A DNA stretch of 64,000 bases from Comamonas koreensis (GTDB lineage: Bacteria > Pseudomonadota > Gammaproteobacteria > Burkholderiales > Burkholderiaceae_C). The position numbers and the translations under genes are program-made. Positions 8,736 to 18,935 of this stretch are shown here, one piece after another. The first letter of the stretch is position 1. Every line of letters starts with the position of its first letter. The notes below the pieces were generated by a model that saw only the letters and a list, made by a program, of their open reading frames with translations, did not search any database and was not told the origin of the DNA. The stretch covers positions 124,001 to 188,000 of the forward strand of contig NZ_JAJNCT010000025.1 of assembly GCF_021026195.1 (NCBI RefSeq), written 5' to 3'.

Positions 8736-10334
8736 ATGTCCACTGCTGCTGCACCGCTGTCTGTTCACCGTACTGATTTGCTGGCCCGCCTGGGCGCCAC
8801 GCCGGTGTTTGATCTGGTGGTGGTCGGGGGCGGTGCCACCGGCCTGGGCGTGGCGCTGGATGCGGCGGCACGCGGCTTCAAGGTCGCGCTGCTCGAAGCC
8901 ATGGACTTTGCCAAGGGCACCTCGTCGCGCGCCACCAAGCTGGTGCATGGCGGCGTGCGTTACCTGGCACAAGGCAATATCTCGCTGGTGCGCGAGGCCT
9001 TGCACGAGCGCACCACCTTGCTGAACAATGCACCGCACATCGCCCAGCCGCTGGCCTTTGTGATGCCTTCCTACAAGATGCTGGACACGCCGTTCTACGG
9101 CATCGGCCTCAAGATGTATGACGCGCTGGCGGGCAAGGCGGGCCTGGGCTCCACCCAGTTTCTGTCGGCCGGCGCCACGCGCCGCCTGCTGCCCACGGTG
9201 CAGGACAAGGGCTTGAAGGGCGGCGTCAAATACTGGGATGGCCAGTTCGACGATGCCCGCCTGGCCATCGCGCTGGCCCGCACAGCGGCTGCCAAGGGTG
9301 CGTTGCTGGTCAACTACTGCCCGGTGATGGAGTTGGTGCAGGAAGAGGGCCGCGTGGCCGGCGTGGTCTGCCGGGATGCGGAATCCGGCCAGCGCTACAC
9401 AGTGCGTGCGCGCTGCGTGGTGAATGCCACCGGCCCCTGGGTGGACCACCTGCGCCAACAGGATGCCGAGCTGATGGGCAAGCCCGTCAAGCCCATGGTG
9501 GCGCCCAGCCAGGGCGTGCACCTGGTGGTGGACCGGGATTTCCTGCCATCCGACCATGCCTTGCTGGTGCCCAAGACGGCCGATGGCCGGGTGCTGTTTG
9601 CGGTGCCATGGCTGGGCAAGGTGATTCTGGGCACGACCGACACGCCGCGCCATGACCTGGCGCGCGAGCCCCGTCCGTTTGAGGAAGAGCTGAACTTCAT
9701 CCTGAGCGAGGCGGGCAAGTACCTCAGCCGCGCGCCGACGATGGCCGATGTGCGCAGCATGTGGGCTGGCCTGCGTCCGCTGGTCAAGCCGCAGGACGAC
9801 GATGGCGAAAACACCAAGGGCATCAGCCGCGAGCACACGGTGCTGACCAGCAAATCCGGCATGGTGACCGTGACCGGTGGCAAGTGGACCACCTACCGCG
9901 CGATGGCCGAGGACGTGCTCAATGCCTGCTTCGATGCCCAGCGCCTGCCGCGCAAGCCCGGTGGTGTGACCGTGAAGCTGCCGCTGGTGGGTACGCCAAC
10001 ATCGGGCCGCGCCCAGCACAGCATGCACATGGCCCAGGGCATGCACTCCTATGGCAGCGAGGCCGATTTTGTAGCCACCCTGCCGGGTGCGGACATCTGG
10101 CTGGCCAACTGCCTGAGCGAGGCCATGGTGCGCTTTGCCGCGCGCTTTGAATATGCGCGCACCGTGGAAGACGTGCTCGCCCGCCGCAGCCGCTTGCTGT
10201 TCCTGGATGCGCGCCTGGCTGCCAAGCTGGCCCCGCGCGTGTCGGCCATCCTACAGGAAGAATTGGGGTCAGACACTGCGCTGACCGCCTTCCTGGTGCT
10301 GGCGCAGCAGTACGCCGGCGAAAAAGTGGCGTAA
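8736..10334 (+). CDS. glpD: Aerobic glycerol-3-phosphate dehydrogenase
   Basis: An FAD enzyme of the inner membrane face that oxidises glycerol 3-phosphate to dihydroxyacetone phosphate and passes electrons to ubiquinone. The protein is 532 residues. The dinucleotide-binding motif VVVGGGATGLGVALDAAARG is near residue 28, followed by the family segments GTSSRATKLVHGGVRYL and TVTGGKWTTYRAMAEDVL. The ATG at 8736 gives MSTAAAPLSV; the upstream extension crosses the regulatory gap and is not used. It is divergent from glpR. Downstream lies the ribosomal operon with its own promoter. Confidence 0.96.
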   Translation: MSTAAAPLSVHRTDLLARLGATPVFDLVVVGGGATGLGVALDAAARGFKVALLEAMDFAKGTSSRATKLVHGGVRYLAQGNISLVREALHERTTLLNNAPHIAQPLAFVMPSYKMLDTPFYGIGLKMYDALAGKAGLGSTQFLSAGATRRLLPTVQDKGLKGGVKYWDGQFDDARLAIALARTAAAKGALLVNYCPVMELVQEEGRVAGVVCRDAESGQRYTVRARCVVNATGPWVDHLRQQDAELMGKPVKPMVAPSQGVHLVVDRDFLPSDHALLVPKTADGRVLFAVPWLGKVILGTTDTPRHDLAREPRPFEEELNFILSEAGKYLSRAPTMADVRSMWAGLRPLVKPQDDDGENTKGISREHTVLTSKSGMVTVTGGKWTTYRAMAEDVLNACFDAQRLPRKPGGVTVKLPLVGTPTSGRAQHSMHMAQGMHSYGSEADFVATLPGADIWLANCLSEAMVRFAARFEYARTVEDVLARRSRLLFLDARLAAKLAPRVSAILQEELGSDTALTAFLVLAQQYAGEKVA

Positions 10335-10369
10335 AAATACAAATTTACCGCTGGTTTGGGTACGCGCTC

Positions 10370-10398
10370 TTGACGGAGTGTGCTAGCTCTGACAGAAT
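10370..10398 (+). promoter_or_regulatory. Candidate sigma-70 promoter of the rplN-rplQ operon
   Basis: TTGACG at 10370-10375, a 17-base spacer and CAGAAT at 10393-10398. It leaves a leader of about 155 bases before rplN with small GC-rich inverted repeats (for example TTCGCG near 10409). No ribosomal gene lies upstream, so the operon needs a promoter here. Confidence 0.55.
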
Positions 10399-10560
10399 GG
10401 AGGGCTTCGCGTTTAATGCGCGAGGTTTCTGCCCAGGAGAAGCATCGTAAATGGTTGCGGTGTGGACGACGGGCCCAAGACTGACTGGCTGCTTGGCTGT
10501 CCATGAGGATTAATTCTTATTGGGCTGTCTGGTCTGCTGGTGCAAGTTGGGAATATTGAA

Positions 10561-10929
10561 ATGATCCAGACAGAATCTCGACTCGAGGTTGCCGACAATA
10601 CCGGCGCGAAGTCTGTCCAGTGCATCAAAGTGCTGGGTGGTTCGCACCGTCGCTATGCGAGCGTTGGTGACATTATCAAGGTGAGCGTGAAAGAAGCTGC
10701 TCCACGTGGCCGCGTCAAAAAAGGCGAGGTTTACAGTGCTGTGGTGGTGCGTACCGCAAAGGGTATTCGCCGTGCTGACGGTTCGCTCGTCAAATTCGAT
10801 GGCAACGCTGCTGTGTTGCTCAACGCCAAGCTGGAGCCTATCGGCACCCGCATCTTTGGCCCCGTGACCCGTGAACTGCGTACCGAAAAGTTCATGAAGA
10901 TCGTGTCGCTGGCCCCTGAAGTTCTCTAA
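10561..10929 (+). CDS. rplN: 50S ribosomal protein L14
   Basis: A 122-residue large-subunit protein binding 23S rRNA at the subunit interface. It begins [17 protein letters not shown] and contains the conserved [14 protein letters not shown] segment. ATG 10561 is chosen over an in-frame GTG at 10540 because it gives the invariant N-terminus. It is the first gene of the run here; rpsQ, which normally precedes it, is absent and glpD lies upstream. Confidence 0.98.
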   Translation: MIQTESRLEVADNTGAKSVQCIKVLGGSHRRYASVGDIIKVSVKEAAPRGRVKKGEVYSAVVVRTAKGIRRADGSLVKFDGNAAVLLNAKLEPIGTRIFGPVTRELRTEKFMKIVSLAPEVL

Positions 10930-10941
10930 AGGAATAGCACT

Positions 10942-11259
10942 ATGAACAAGATTCGCAAGGGCGACGAAGTTATCGTGCTGACCGGCCGTGACAAGGGCAA
11001 GCGTGGCGTTGTGACGCTGCGTGCGGACGACTCTCACCTGGTGATCGAAGGCATCAACATGGTGAAGAAGCACGTCAAGCCAAACCCCATGAAGGGCACC
11101 AACGGCGGTATCGTGGAAAAGGCCATGCCTATCCACCAATCCAACGTGGCTATCTTCAATGCGGCAACCGGCAAGGCTGATCGCGTGGGCATCAAGGTGA
11201 ACGCCGACGGCGCACGTGTTCGCGTGTTCAAGTCCAATGGCGCTGATATCGCAGCCTAA
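10942..11259 (+). CDS. rplX: 50S ribosomal protein L24
   Basis: A 105-residue assembly-initiator protein. The N-terminal KOW motif ([19 protein letters not shown], residues 6-24) contacts 23S rRNA, and the [21 protein letters not shown] segment is conserved. It follows rplN by 12 bases with a GGAAT ribosome-binding site and is co-transcribed in standard spc order. Confidence 0.98.
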   Translation: MNKIRKGDEVIVLTGRDKGKRGVVTLRADDSHLVIEGINMVKKHVKPNPMKGTNGGIVEKAMPIHQSNVAIFNAATGKADRVGIKVNADGARVRVFKSNGADIAA

Positions 11260-11269
11260 GGAGTAAGAC

Positions 11270-11818
11270 ATGGCAAACGTTGCACGACTGCAAAAACAAT
11301 ACCGTGAGCAAATTGCTCCGGAACTGATGAAGAAGTTCGGCTACACCTCCTCCATGGAAGTGCCTCGCCTGACCAAGATCACCCTGAACATGGGTGTGAG
11401 CGAAGCCGTCTCCGACAAGAAGGTGATGGACAACGCCGTGGCTGACCTGACCAAGATTGCTGGTCAGAAGCCTGTGGTGACCAAGGCCAAGAAGGCTATC
11501 GCTGGTTTCAAGATCCGCGAAGGCCAAGCTATCGGCTGCATGGTGACCCTGCGTGGCGTTCAGATGTATGAATTCCTGGACCGTTTCGTGACCGTGGCTC
11601 TGCCCCGCGTGCGTGACTTCCGTGGTATTTCTGGCCGCGCCTTTGATGGCCGTGGCAACTACAACATCGGCGTCAAAGAACAAATCATCTTCCCTGAAAT
11701 TGAGTACGACAAAGTCGACGCACTGCGTGGTCTCAACATCAGCATTACGACGACTGCGAAGAATGACGACGAGTGCAAGGCACTGTTGCAGGCTTTCCGC
11801 TTCCCGTTCAAGAACTGA
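11270..11818 (+). CDS. rplE: 50S ribosomal protein L5
   Basis: A 182-residue protein of the central protuberance that binds 5S rRNA. Family segments include [31 protein letters not shown] and the C-terminal [15 protein letters not shown]. An AAGGAG site precedes the ATG. Its place between rplX and rpsN is the usual one. Confidence 0.98.
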   Translation: MANVARLQKQYREQIAPELMKKFGYTSSMEVPRLTKITLNMGVSEAVSDKKVMDNAVADLTKIAGQKPVVTKAKKAIAGFKIREGQAIGCMVTLRGVQMYEFLDRFVTVALPRVRDFRGISGRAFDGRGNYNIGVKEQIIFPEIEYDKVDALRGLNISITTTAKNDDECKALLQAFRFPFKN

Positions 11819-11826
11819 GGTGATGC

Positions 11827-12132
11827 ATGGCTAAACAAGCACTGATCCAACGCGAACTGAAGCGTGAAAAGCTGGCTGCCAAGTACGCAGCCAAGTATGC
11901 AGAACTGAAGGCCATCGCCGGCGACGCCAAGCGTTCCGACGAAGAGCGCGATGCAGCCCGTCAAGGCCTGCAAAAGCTGCCTCGCAATGCAAACCCCACT
12001 CGTCAACGTGCACGTTGCGAAATCACGGGTCGTCCCCGTGGCACTTTCCGTCAATTCGGTCTGGGCCGCGCCAAGATTCGTGAACTGGCATTCGTCGGCG
12101 CCATCCCTGGCGTGACCAAGGCCAGCTGGTAA
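11827..12132 (+). CDS. rpsN: 30S ribosomal protein S14, zinc-independent form
   Basis: A 101-residue protein of the 30S head. It is the long, zinc-free type: there are no paired CxxC motifs, and the C-terminal half carries [19 protein letters not shown]. It follows rplE by 8 bases. A zinc-independent S14 contrasts with the zinc-type L36 later in the operon. Confidence 0.98.
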   Translation: MAKQALIQRELKREKLAAKYAAKYAELKAIAGDAKRSDEERDAARQGLQKLPRNANPTRQRARCEITGRPRGTFRQFGLGRAKIRELAFVGAIPGVTKASW

Positions 12133-12150
12133 GCAGTCAGGAGATTAAAC

Positions 12151-12546
12151 ATGAGCATGAGTGATCCAATCGCTGACTTGCTGACCCGTATCCGTAACGC
12201 ACAAATGGTGTCCAAAGCCACCGTGCTGGTTCCTTCCTCCAAAGTGAAGGTTGCCATTGCACAGGTTTTGAAGGACGAGGGTTACATCGATGGCTTCGAA
12301 GTGAAGACCGAAGATGGCAAGTCTGAACTCGCAATTACCTTGAAGTACTACGCCGGTCGCCCAGTGATCGAGCGTATCGAGCGCGTGAGCCGTCCTGGCC
12401 TGCGTGTGTACAAGGGCTGCACTGCAATTCCCCAAGTCCAAAACGGCCTGGGTGTTGCAATCGTGACCACGCCTAAGGGTGTGATGACCGATCGTAAAGC
12501 GCGCGCTGCCGGTGTCGGCGGTGAAGTGCTTTGCTATGTGGCTTAA
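12151..12546 (+). CDS. rpsH: 30S ribosomal protein S8
   Basis: A 131-residue primary 16S rRNA-binding protein. It begins [18 protein letters not shown] and ends in the family's [11 protein letters not shown]. In E. coli, S8 is the translational repressor of the spc operon by binding mRNA near rplE. A comparable site was not identified by eye here. Confidence 0.98.
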   Translation: MSMSDPIADLLTRIRNAQMVSKATVLVPSSKVKVAIAQVLKDEGYIDGFEVKTEDGKSELAITLKYYAGRPVIERIERVSRPGLRVYKGCTAIPQVQNGLGVAIVTTPKGVMTDRKARAAGVGGEVLCYVA

Positions 12547-12572
12547 CGCGGCATTGAAGGAGAAATACTGAC

Positions 12573-13106
12573 ATGTCCCGTGTAGCAAAAATGCCTGTGA
12601 GCATCCCCCAAGGTGTGGATGTCTCCATCAAGGAAGACCAAATCAGCGTCAAGGGCGCAGGCGGCACGCTGCTGCTGACCCCCAACGCCCTGGTCAAGGT
12701 TTCCAACAACGACGGTAAGCTGGCTTTCGAGCCGGTGAATGACTCCCGTGAAGCCAATGCCATGAGCGGCACCATGCGTCAGCTGGTGAACAACATGGTG
12801 GTTGGTGTGAGCAAGGGCTTCGAAAAGAAGCTGTCTCTCGTCGGCGTGGGTTACAAGGCCGCTGCTTCTGGCAGCAAGCTGAACCTGAGCGTTGGTTATT
12901 CCCACCCAGTCAACTTTGAAATGCCTGCTGGCATCACCGTGGCCACCCCTACCCCTACGGAAGTGGTGATCAAGGGTGCTGACCGCCAACGCGTTGGTCA
13001 GCTGGCAGCTGAGATTCGTGCCGTTCGTCCTCCCGAGCCTTACAAGGGCAAGGGCATCCGTTATTCGGATGAGAAGGTCACGATCAAAGAGACTAAGAAG
13101 AAATAA
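12573..13106 (+). CDS. rplF: 50S ribosomal protein L6
   Basis: A 177-residue protein with two related domains near the factor-binding site. It begins [17 protein letters not shown], and the C-terminal signature [15 protein letters not shown] is intact. A GGAG site lies before the ATG. Order between rpsH and rplR is standard. Confidence 0.98.
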   Translation: MSRVAKMPVSIPQGVDVSIKEDQISVKGAGGTLLLTPNALVKVSNNDGKLAFEPVNDSREANAMSGTMRQLVNNMVVGVSKGFEKKLSLVGVGYKAAASGSKLNLSVGYSHPVNFEMPAGITVATPTPTEVVIKGADRQRVGQLAAEIRAVRPPEPYKGKGIRYSDEKVTIKETKKK

Positions 13107-13117
13107 GGAGCTGCATC

Positions 13118-13483
13118 ATGTTGAACAAGAAACAGCAGCGTCTTCGTCGTTCCCTGCAAACCCGTATCCGCATTGCCAACCAAGGCGTTGCGCGTTTGAC
13201 GGTGAACCGTACGAACCTCCATATCTATGCCACGATCATCTCTGGCGACGGCACCAAGGTCATTGCTACCGCATCTACGGCAGAAGCCGAAGTGCGCGGC
13301 AACCTGGGCGCTGCCGGCAAGGGTGGCAACACCGCCGCAGCTACTCTCATCGGCAAGCGCATCGCTGAAAAGGCGAAGGCAGCTGGCGTTGAGAAGGTTG
13401 CATTCGACCGTGCAGGTTTCGCCTACCACGGCCGCGTCAAGGCTCTGGCTGATGCAGCCCGCGAAGCCGGCCTGCAGTTCTAA
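13118..13483 (+). CDS. rplR: 50S ribosomal protein L18
   Basis: A 121-residue 5S rRNA-binding protein. The basic N-terminus ([19 protein letters not shown]) is followed by [15 protein letters not shown], and the C-terminus contains [24 protein letters not shown], a strong family match. It lies 11 bases after rplF with an AAGGAG site. Confidence 0.98.
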   Translation: MLNKKQQRLRRSLQTRIRIANQGVARLTVNRTNLHIYATIISGDGTKVIATASTAEAEVRGNLGAAGKGGNTAAATLIGKRIAEKAKAAGVEKVAFDRAGFAYHGRVKALADAAREAGLQF

Positions 13484-13498
13484 GCGGAGTGGATAGAA

Positions 13499-14017
13499 AT
13501 GGCTAAATTTTCCCCCAAAGTGCAAGACGAAGGTCGTGACGACGGTTTGCGCGAAAAAATGATCGCGGTCAACCGCGTCACCAAGGTTGTGAAGGGTGGT
13601 CGTATTCTCGGCTTCGCTGCACTGACCGTGGTTGGCGACGGTGACGGCCGCGTTGGCATGGGCAAGGGCAAGTCCAAGGAAGTGCCTGCTGCCGTGCAGA
13701 AGGCTATGGAAGAAGCCCGTCGCAACATGATCAAGGTGTCGTTGAAGAACGGCACCCTGCATCACAAAGTGATGGGTCACCATGGCGCTGCCAACGTGAT
13801 GTTGGCTCCTGCTCCCAAGGGTACCGGTATCATCGCCGGCGGCCCAATGCGCGCCGTCTTCGAAGTTCTGGGTATCACCGACATCGTGGCCAAGAGCCAT
13901 GGCTCGTCGAATCCCTACAACATGGTTCGCGCCACTTTCGACGCTTTGAACAACTCCACGACCCCTGCGGAAGTGGCTGCAAAGCGTGGCAAGTCGGTTG
14001 AAGACCTGTTCGTCTGA
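13499..14017 (+). CDS. rpsE: 30S ribosomal protein S5
   Basis: A 172-residue protein involved in decoding accuracy. The double-stranded RNA-binding fold segment [19 protein letters not shown] and the loop [19 protein letters not shown] are intact; this loop region is where spectinomycin-resistance substitutions occur in other bacteria. It has a GGAG site and sits in standard position after rplR. Confidence 0.98.
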   Translation: MAKFSPKVQDEGRDDGLREKMIAVNRVTKVVKGGRILGFAALTVVGDGDGRVGMGKGKSKEVPAAVQKAMEEARRNMIKVSLKNGTLHHKVMGHHGAANVMLAPAPKGTGIIAGGPMRAVFEVLGITDIVAKSHGSSNPYNMVRATFDALNNSTTPAEVAAKRGKSVEDLFV

Positions 14018-14028
14018 TCGGAGTCACT

Positions 14029-14211
14029 ATGACAACGCAACAAACTGTGAAGGTCCAACTGGTGCGTAGCCCGATTGGTACCAAGGAAGACCACCGCGCC
14101 ACCGTGCGTGGTCTGGGTCTGCGCAAGCTGAACAGCATCAGCGAACTGAAGGACACCCCTGAAGTGCGCGGTATGATTAACAAGATCGCCTACTTGGTGA
14201 AGGTTCTCTGA
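14029..14211 (+). CDS. rpmD: 50S ribosomal protein L30
   Basis: A 60-residue protein. The family core [20 protein letters not shown] at residues 8-27 is followed by GLRKLNS and a C-terminal [12 protein letters not shown]. It lies between rpsE and rplO with a GGAG site 6 bases before the ATG. Confidence 0.97.
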   Translation: MTTQQTVKVQLVRSPIGTKEDHRATVRGLGLRKLNSISELKDTPEVRGMINKIAYLVKVL

Positions 14212-14222
14212 AAGGATTGATG

Positions 14223-14654
14223 ATGGAACTCAATAGCATCAAGCCTGCAGCAGGTGCCAAGCACGCCAAGCGTCGCGTCGGTCGCGGTATCGGTTCGGGT
14301 CTGGGTAAGACCGCCGGCCGTGGTCACAAGGGTCAAAAGTCGCGTTCGGGTGGCTACCACAAGGTAGGCTTCGAAGGCGGTCAAATGCCTTTGCAGCGTC
14401 GCCTGCCCAAGCGCGGTTTCAAGTCCACCACGTTGAAGTTCAACGCCGAAGTCTCCCTGGCTGCTCTCGAGCTGCTGGGTGCTGCGGAAGTGGATCTGGC
14501 AGTGCTCAAGCAAGCTGGTCTGGTTGGCCAACGCGCCAAGGTCGTCAAGGTGATCAACACCGGTGCTCTGTCCAAGGCTGTCAAGCTGAACGGCATTGGC
14601 GCCACCGCTGGTGCCAAGGCTGCGATCGAAGCCGCTGGCGGCAGCATCGCCTAA
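14223..14654 (+). CDS. rplO: 50S ribosomal protein L15
   Basis: A 143-residue late-assembly protein with the glycine- and lysine-rich N-terminal tail [20 protein letters not shown] and the conserved [17 protein letters not shown]. Three starts are in frame (TTG 14217, ATG 14220, ATG 14223). ATG 14223 gives the usual MELNSIKP start with the best spacing from the AAAGGA at 14211. Confidence 0.97.
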   Translation: MELNSIKPAAGAKHAKRRVGRGIGSGLGKTAGRGHKGQKSRSGGYHKVGFEGGQMPLQRRLPKRGFKSTTLKFNAEVSLAALELLGAAEVDLAVLKQAGLVGQRAKVVKVINTGALSKAVKLNGIGATAGAKAAIEAAGGSIA

Positions 14655-14675
14655 CCCTTTCTGAAAGATTCATCA

Positions 14676-15995
14676 GTGGCTACGAACACCGCAACTATTG
14701 CAAAGACCGGTAAATACGGCGATCTGCGTCGTCGTTTGGTTTTTCTGTTGCTGGCGCTGATCGTCTACCGCATCGGAGCTCATATTCCGGTGCCTGGTAT
14801 CGATCCCACCCAGTTGCAGCAGCTGTTCAATAGCCAACAGGGTGGCATCCTCAACCTGTTCAACATGTTCTCGGGCGGAGCGCTCTCGCGCTTCACCGTG
14901 TTTGCACTGGGGATCATGCCGTACATCTCGGCATCGATCATCATGCAATTGATGACCTACGTCGTCCCGACATTCGAACAGATGAAGAAAGAGGGCGAAG
15001 CCGGCCGTCGCAAGATTACCCAGTACACCCGTTACGGTGCCCTGGCGCTTGCGCTGTTCCAGTCGCTCGGCATTGCCGTGGCGCTGGAAGGCACTGCCGG
15101 TTTGGTCCTCAGCCCTGGTTTCGGGTTCCGTCTTACCGCCGTGGTCAGCTTGACCGCCGGTACGATGTTCCTGATGTGGCTGGGTGAACAGATCACCGAG
15201 CGTGGTTTGGGCAACGGGATCTCGATCCTGATCTTCGCCGGTATCGCTGCGGGTCTCCCCAGCTCCATCGGTGGATTGCTCGAATTGGTGCGCACTGGTG
15301 CGATGAGCATCATTGCCGCGATCTTCATTGTTCTCGTAGTGGCAGCCGTGACGTACTTCGTCGTGTTTGTCGAGCGTGGACAGCGCAAGATCCTGGTGAA
15401 CTATGCGCGCCGTCAGGTTGGAAACAAGGTGTATGGTGGTCAGTCTTCGCACTTGCCACTGAAGCTGAACATGGCAGGTGTGATTCCTCCCATCTTCGCT
15501 TCGTCGATCATCTTGCTGCCTGCCACTGTTGTGAACTGGTTCAGCGCTGGCGAATCGATGCGTTGGCTCCGGGACATTGCTAGCATGCTGACTCCTGGTC
15601 AGCCCATCTATGTGATGTTCTATGCCGCAGCGATCATCTTTTTCTGCTTCTTCTATACGGCCTTGGTTTTCAACAGCCGCGAAACGGCCGATAACCTGAA
15701 GAAGAGTGGTGCCTTTATTCCCGGGATTCGCCCAGGGGATCAGACAGCACGTTATATTGATAAGATTTTGGTGCGTTTGACGCTTGCGGGTGCTGTTTAC
15801 ATCACCTTCGTGTGTCTGCTGCCAGAGTTCTTGATCCTGAAGTACAACGTTCCGTTCTATTTCGGTGGCACTTCCTTGTTGATCATCGTGGTGGTGACCA
15901 TGGACTTCATGTCCCAGGTCCAGAACTACATGATGTCTCAGCAGTATGAGTCGCTTCTGAAGAAGGCGAACTTCAAGGCCTCAGCCAAAAACTGA
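14676..15995 (+). CDS. secY: Preprotein translocase subunit SecY
   Basis: The 439-residue channel subunit of the SecYEG translocon with ten predicted transmembrane helices. Signatures include [14 protein letters not shown] near the N-terminus, the plug region [35 protein letters not shown] in the large cytosolic loop and [13 protein letters not shown]. Translation starts at GTG 14676, 21 bases after rplO, with a GAAAGA site; no ATG fits the family start. Confidence 0.97.
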   Translation: MATNTATIAKTGKYGDLRRRLVFLLLALIVYRIGAHIPVPGIDPTQLQQLFNSQQGGILNLFNMFSGGALSRFTVFALGIMPYISASIIMQLMTYVVPTFEQMKKEGEAGRRKITQYTRYGALALALFQSLGIAVALEGTAGLVLSPGFGFRLTAVVSLTAGTMFLMWLGEQITERGLGNGISILIFAGIAAGLPSSIGGLLELVRTGAMSIIAAIFIVLVVAAVTYFVVFVERGQRKILVNYARRQVGNKVYGGQSSHLPLKLNMAGVIPPIFASSIILLPATVVNWFSAGESMRWLRDIASMLTPGQPIYVMFYAAAIIFFCFFYTALVFNSRETADNLKKSGAFIPGIRPGDQTARYIDKILVRLTLAGAVYITFVCLLPEFLILKYNVPFYFGGTSLLIIVVVTMDFMSQVQNYMMSQQYESLLKKANFKASAKN

Positions 15996-16015
15996 GATCG
16001 ACAGGAAAGTGTGCC

Positions 16016-16063
16016 CTCCAGTCTGTTCGGGCTAAATATTTGAAATGCCGTCACAGACTGGAG
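16016..16063 (+). other. Stable hairpin between secY and rpmJ
   Basis: A perfect 11-bp inverted repeat, CTCCAGTCTGT (16016-16026) with ACAGACTGGAG (16053-16063), encloses a 26-base AT-richer loop. No T-run follows. It occupies almost the whole gap where infA stands in relatives such as Burkholderia, so it may be a processing or attenuation structure. Confidence 0.6.
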
Positions 16064-16088
16064 CGGATGGAAGTTTTAGGAGAATGAA

Positions 16089-16202
16089 ATGAGAGTTTCA
16101 GCTTCGGTAAAGAAGATTTGCCGTAACTGCAAGATCATCCGTCGCAAGGGTGTCGTACGCGTGATCTGCACCGACCAGCGCCATAAGCAGCGCCAAGGTT
16201 AA
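16089..16202 (+). CDS. rpmJ: 50S ribosomal protein L36, zinc-binding form
   Basis: A 37-residue protein, [17 protein letters not shown]..., with the zinc ligands of the C+ type: CRNC at residues 11-14, a third Cys at 27 and a His at 32 (CTDQRH). A TTTTAGGAG ribosome-binding site lies just upstream. An ATG five bases earlier opens only a two-codon frame. It stands between secY and rpsM without infA. Confidence 0.97.
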   Translation: MRVSASVKKICRNCKIIRRKGVVRVICTDQRHKQRQG

Positions 16203-16224
16203 TCTAAAGTATTAGAGGACACAA

Positions 16225-16590
16225 ATGGCACGTATTGCTGGTATTAACATCCCTCCGCACAAGCATGCGGAGATCGGCCTGACCGCTATCTATGGCATCG
16301 GTCGCACCACCGCTCGCAAGATCTGCGAAGCCGCTGGTATCGACTACGCCAAGAAAGTCAAGGACTTCACGGACGCTGATCTGGAAAAGATCCGCGACGC
16401 AATCGCTCACCTGACCCTGGAAGGTGACCTGCGCCGTGAAACCACGATGAACATCAAGCGTTTGATGGACATCGGCTGCTACCGCGGTTTCCGTCATCGT
16501 CGTGGTCTGCCCATGCGTGGTCAGCGTACCCGCACCAATGCCCGTACCCGTAAGGGTCCGCGCAAAGGCGCAGCGGCTTTGAAGAAATAA
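16225..16590 (+). CDS. rpsM: 30S ribosomal protein S13
   Basis: A 121-residue protein of the 30S head contacting the P-site tRNA. It begins [20 protein letters not shown] with the helix-hairpin-helix segment [12 protein letters not shown], and ends in the basic tail [18 protein letters not shown]. It is the first gene of the classical alpha operon. Confidence 0.98.
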   Translation: MARIAGINIPPHKHAEIGLTAIYGIGRTTARKICEAAGIDYAKKVKDFTDADLEKIRDAIAHLTLEGDLRRETTMNIKRLMDIGCYRGFRHRRGLPMRGQRTRTNARTRKGPRKGAAALKK

Positions 16591-16608
16591 AGAGATTGAA
16601 GGTACACA

Positions 16609-17010
16609 ATGGCTAAGTCTCAGAACAACGCAGCTGCACGTGTACGTAAGAAAGTTCGCAAGAACATTTCTGACGGCATTGCACACGTTCACGCTTCGTT
16701 CAACAACACCATCATCACGATCACCGACCGCCAAGGCAATTCCCTGTCTTGGGCTTCGTCGGGTGGCCAGGGTTTCAAGGGCTCGCGCAAGTCGACGCCT
16801 TTCGCAGCCCAGGTTGCTTCCGAAGTGGCCGGCCGTGCTGCCATGGAACAGGGCATCAAGAACCTGGACGTCGAGATCAAGGGCCCAGGCCCAGGTCGCG
16901 AGTCTTCGGTGCGTGCTCTGGGTGCATTGGGCATCCGCATCACGTCGATCTCCGACGTGACGCCAGTCCCGCACAACGGCTGCCGCCCTCAAAAGCGTCG
17001 TCGTATCTAA
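16609..17010 (+). CDS. rpsK: 30S ribosomal protein S11
   Basis: A 133-residue protein of the 30S platform. Segments include [38 protein letters not shown] and the C-terminal [17 protein letters not shown]. It follows rpsM by 18 bases. Confidence 0.98.
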   Translation: MAKSQNNAAARVRKKVRKNISDGIAHVHASFNNTIITITDRQGNSLSWASSGGQGFKGSRKSTPFAAQVASEVAGRAAMEQGIKNLDVEIKGPGPGRESSVRALGALGIRITSISDVTPVPHNGCRPQKRRRI

Positions 17011-17028
17011 CTCACCATAAGCCCACCG

Positions 17029-17053
17029 CCGCCAGTGCATGGTGCTCTGGCGG
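17029..17053 (+). other. Hairpin in the rpsK-rpsD gap
   Basis: CCGCCAG at 17029-17035 pairs with CTGGCGG at 17047-17053 across an 11-base loop, and a short T-run (ATTTTT) begins about 8 bases later. It could act as a weak attenuator or as an mRNA site for S4, which represses the alpha operon in E. coli. That role is an inference. Confidence 0.45.
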
Positions 17054-17092
17054 CTCCCGCATTTTTGCGGCAGCTGAAAAAAGGATATTCAA

Positions 17093-17716
17093 GTGGCACG
17101 TTTTATTGGCCCTAAGGGCAAACTTTCCCGCCGCGAAGGCGTAGACCTGTTCCTGAAGAGCGCACGTCGCTCGATCGCGGACAAGGTCAAGCTGGACACC
17201 AAGCCAGGTCAACACGGCCGTACCTCCGGCACGCGTACCTCGGACTACGGTCTGCAACTGCGTGAAAAGCAAAAGGTCAAGCGCACCTACGGTGTGCTGG
17301 AAAAGCAATTCCGCCGTTACTTCGCTGAAGCTGATCGTCGCCGTGGCAACACCGGCGCGAACCTGCTGAGCTTGCTGGAAAGCCGTCTGGACAACGTGGT
17401 GTACCGCATGGGCTTTGGCTCGACCCGCTCCGAAGCGCGTCAGCTGGTGTCCCACAAGGCCATCACCGTGAACGGTCAATCGGTCAACATTCCTTCCTAC
17501 TCCGTGAAGGAAGGCGACGTGGTTGCTGTGCGCGAAAAGTCGAAGAAGCAAGCCCGTATCATCGAGTCGCTGCAACTGGCTGGTCAAGTGGGCTTCCCCG
17601 CTTGGGTGGACGTGTCGGCTGACAAGGCTGAAGGCGTCTTCAAGAAGTCTCCAGACCGCGATGAATTCGGTGCTGACATCAACGAATCGCTGATCGTCGA
17701 ATTGTATTCTCGTTAA
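17093..17716 (+). CDS. rpsD: 30S ribosomal protein S4
   Basis: A 207-residue 16S assembly initiator. It begins (GTG start) with [19 protein letters not shown], and the S4 RNA-binding domain [20 protein letters not shown] and [20 protein letters not shown] are present. The N-terminal zinc-ligand cysteines found in some S4 proteins are absent. In other bacteria S4 is the autoregulator of this operon. Confidence 0.97.
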   Translation: MARFIGPKGKLSRREGVDLFLKSARRSIADKVKLDTKPGQHGRTSGTRTSDYGLQLREKQKVKRTYGVLEKQFRRYFAEADRRRGNTGANLLSLLESRLDNVVYRMGFGSTRSEARQLVSHKAITVNGQSVNIPSYSVKEGDVVAVREKSKKQARIIESLQLAGQVGFPAWVDVSADKAEGVFKKSPDRDEFGADINESLIVELYSR

Positions 17717-17721
17717 TTTCA

Positions 17722-17781
17722 CAGTCGTTTTCGACTGCGAAAGTGTATCCGTCCCAGAACCGCGAGGCATCGCGGTTCTGG
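17722..17781 (+). other. Two tandem hairpins between rpsD and rpoA
   Basis: A small 6-bp hairpin (CAGTCG-TTTT-CGACTG, starting at 17722) is followed by a very stable 12-bp stem with a four-base loop (17754-17765 with 17770-17781). No T-run follows, so neither looks like a full terminator. They lie 55 bases before the rpoA start. Confidence 0.6.
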
Positions 17782-17835
17782 TGCTTCACCAGCCTTACCG
17801 GTGTAACGAGCCGGGGGTATTGAGAGGAAGTTTGC

Positions 17836-18831
17836 ATGCAGACCAATTTGCTGAAACCCAAGACAATTAACGTAGAACAGCTGGGCCACAATCGCGCCAA
17901 GGTAGAGCTGGAGCCGTTTGAACGCGGCTACGGACACACGCTGGGCAATGCGCTGCGTCGTGTTCTGCTGTCCTCGATGGTGGGTTATGCAGCGACGGAA
18001 GTGACCATTGCAGGTGTGCTGCACGAGTACTCGTCTATCGACGGCGTCCAGGAAGATGTGGTCAACATCTTGCTGAACCTCAAGGGCGTGGTGTTCAAGC
18101 TCCACAACCGTGACGAAGTGACGCTGAGCCTGCGCAAGGATGGCGAAGGCGTGGTGACGGCTGCTGACATTCAGACGCCTCACGATGTAGAAATCATCAA
18201 CCCTGATCATGTCATCGCCAACCTGTCGCAAGGCGGCAAGCTGGACATGCAGATCAAGGTGGAAAAAGGCCGTGGCTATGTGCCCGGTAACGTGCGCCGC
18301 TACGGTGACGAGTCGACCAAGTCGATCGGCCGCATTGTGCTGGACGCATCGTTCTCGCCGATCAAGCGCGTCAGCTACACGGTCGAATCCGCCCGTGTTG
18401 AGCAGCGTACCGATCTGGACAAGCTGGTTCTCGAGATCGAAACCAACGGCGCCATCGCTGCAGAAGATGCAGTGCGCTCGTCGGCCAAGATCCTGGTGGA
18501 ACAGCTCGCCGTGTTTGCGCAGCTCGAAGGCGGCGCATTGGATGTGTTCGACCAGCCAGGTGGCCAAGCGCGCAACAACGCCACGTTCGACCCGATCCTG
18601 CTGCGTCCTGTGGACGAGCTGGAGTTGACCGTGCGTTCCGCCAACTGCCTGAAGGCCGAAAACATCTACTACATCGGTGACCTGATCCAGCGCACCGAAA
18701 ATGAGTTGCTCAAGACCCCGAATCTGGGTCGTAAGTCGCTCAACGAGATCAAGGAAGTTCTGGCTTCCCGTGGTCTGACCCTGGGTATGAAGCTTGAAAA
18801 CTGGCCACCAGCCGGTTTGGAAAAGCGTTAA
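17836..18831 (+). CDS. rpoA: RNA polymerase alpha subunit
   Basis: 331 residues. The N-terminal domain (about 1-230) forms the alpha dimer that nucleates core assembly, with [21 protein letters not shown] near residue 30. The C-terminal domain (about 250-331) binds UP elements and activators: [20 protein letters not shown] and the helix-hairpin-helix [19 protein letters not shown]. Full length and standard position between rpsD and rplQ. A GAGAGGAAG site precedes the ATG. Confidence 0.98.
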   Translation: MQTNLLKPKTINVEQLGHNRAKVELEPFERGYGHTLGNALRRVLLSSMVGYAATEVTIAGVLHEYSSIDGVQEDVVNILLNLKGVVFKLHNRDEVTLSLRKDGEGVVTAADIQTPHDVEIINPDHVIANLSQGGKLDMQIKVEKGRGYVPGNVRRYGDESTKSIGRIVLDASFSPIKRVSYTVESARVEQRTDLDKLVLEIETNGAIAAEDAVRSSAKILVEQLAVFAQLEGGALDVFDQPGGQARNNATFDPILLRPVDELELTVRSANCLKAENIYYIGDLIQRTENELLKTPNLGRKSLNEIKEVLASRGLTLGMKLENWPPAGLEKR

Positions 18832-18842
18832 GTTATAATGGA

Positions 18843-18868
18843 GAGCTCTCCCAATGGTGGGGGAGCTC
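18843..18868 (+). other. Hairpin between rpoA and rplQ
   Basis: A 10-bp stem with one G-U pair (18843-18852 with 18859-18868) and a six-base loop, without a T-run. It could tune the amount of L17 message relative to rpoA. A TATAAT at 18834-18839 lies just upstream but has no -35 partner. Confidence 0.5.
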
Positions 18869-18935
18869 AATCGTAGTGCGTCGAACAGTACCTGATACGG
18901 CTGTTTGATTGAATCAATCTAAAAGGAAAAGCACC

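Noticed and set aside
18834..18839. TATAAT upstream of rplQ as an internal promoter
   Set aside because: No -35 element at 16-18 bases; the sequence straddles the rpoA end and a hairpin, so it is kept only as a note.
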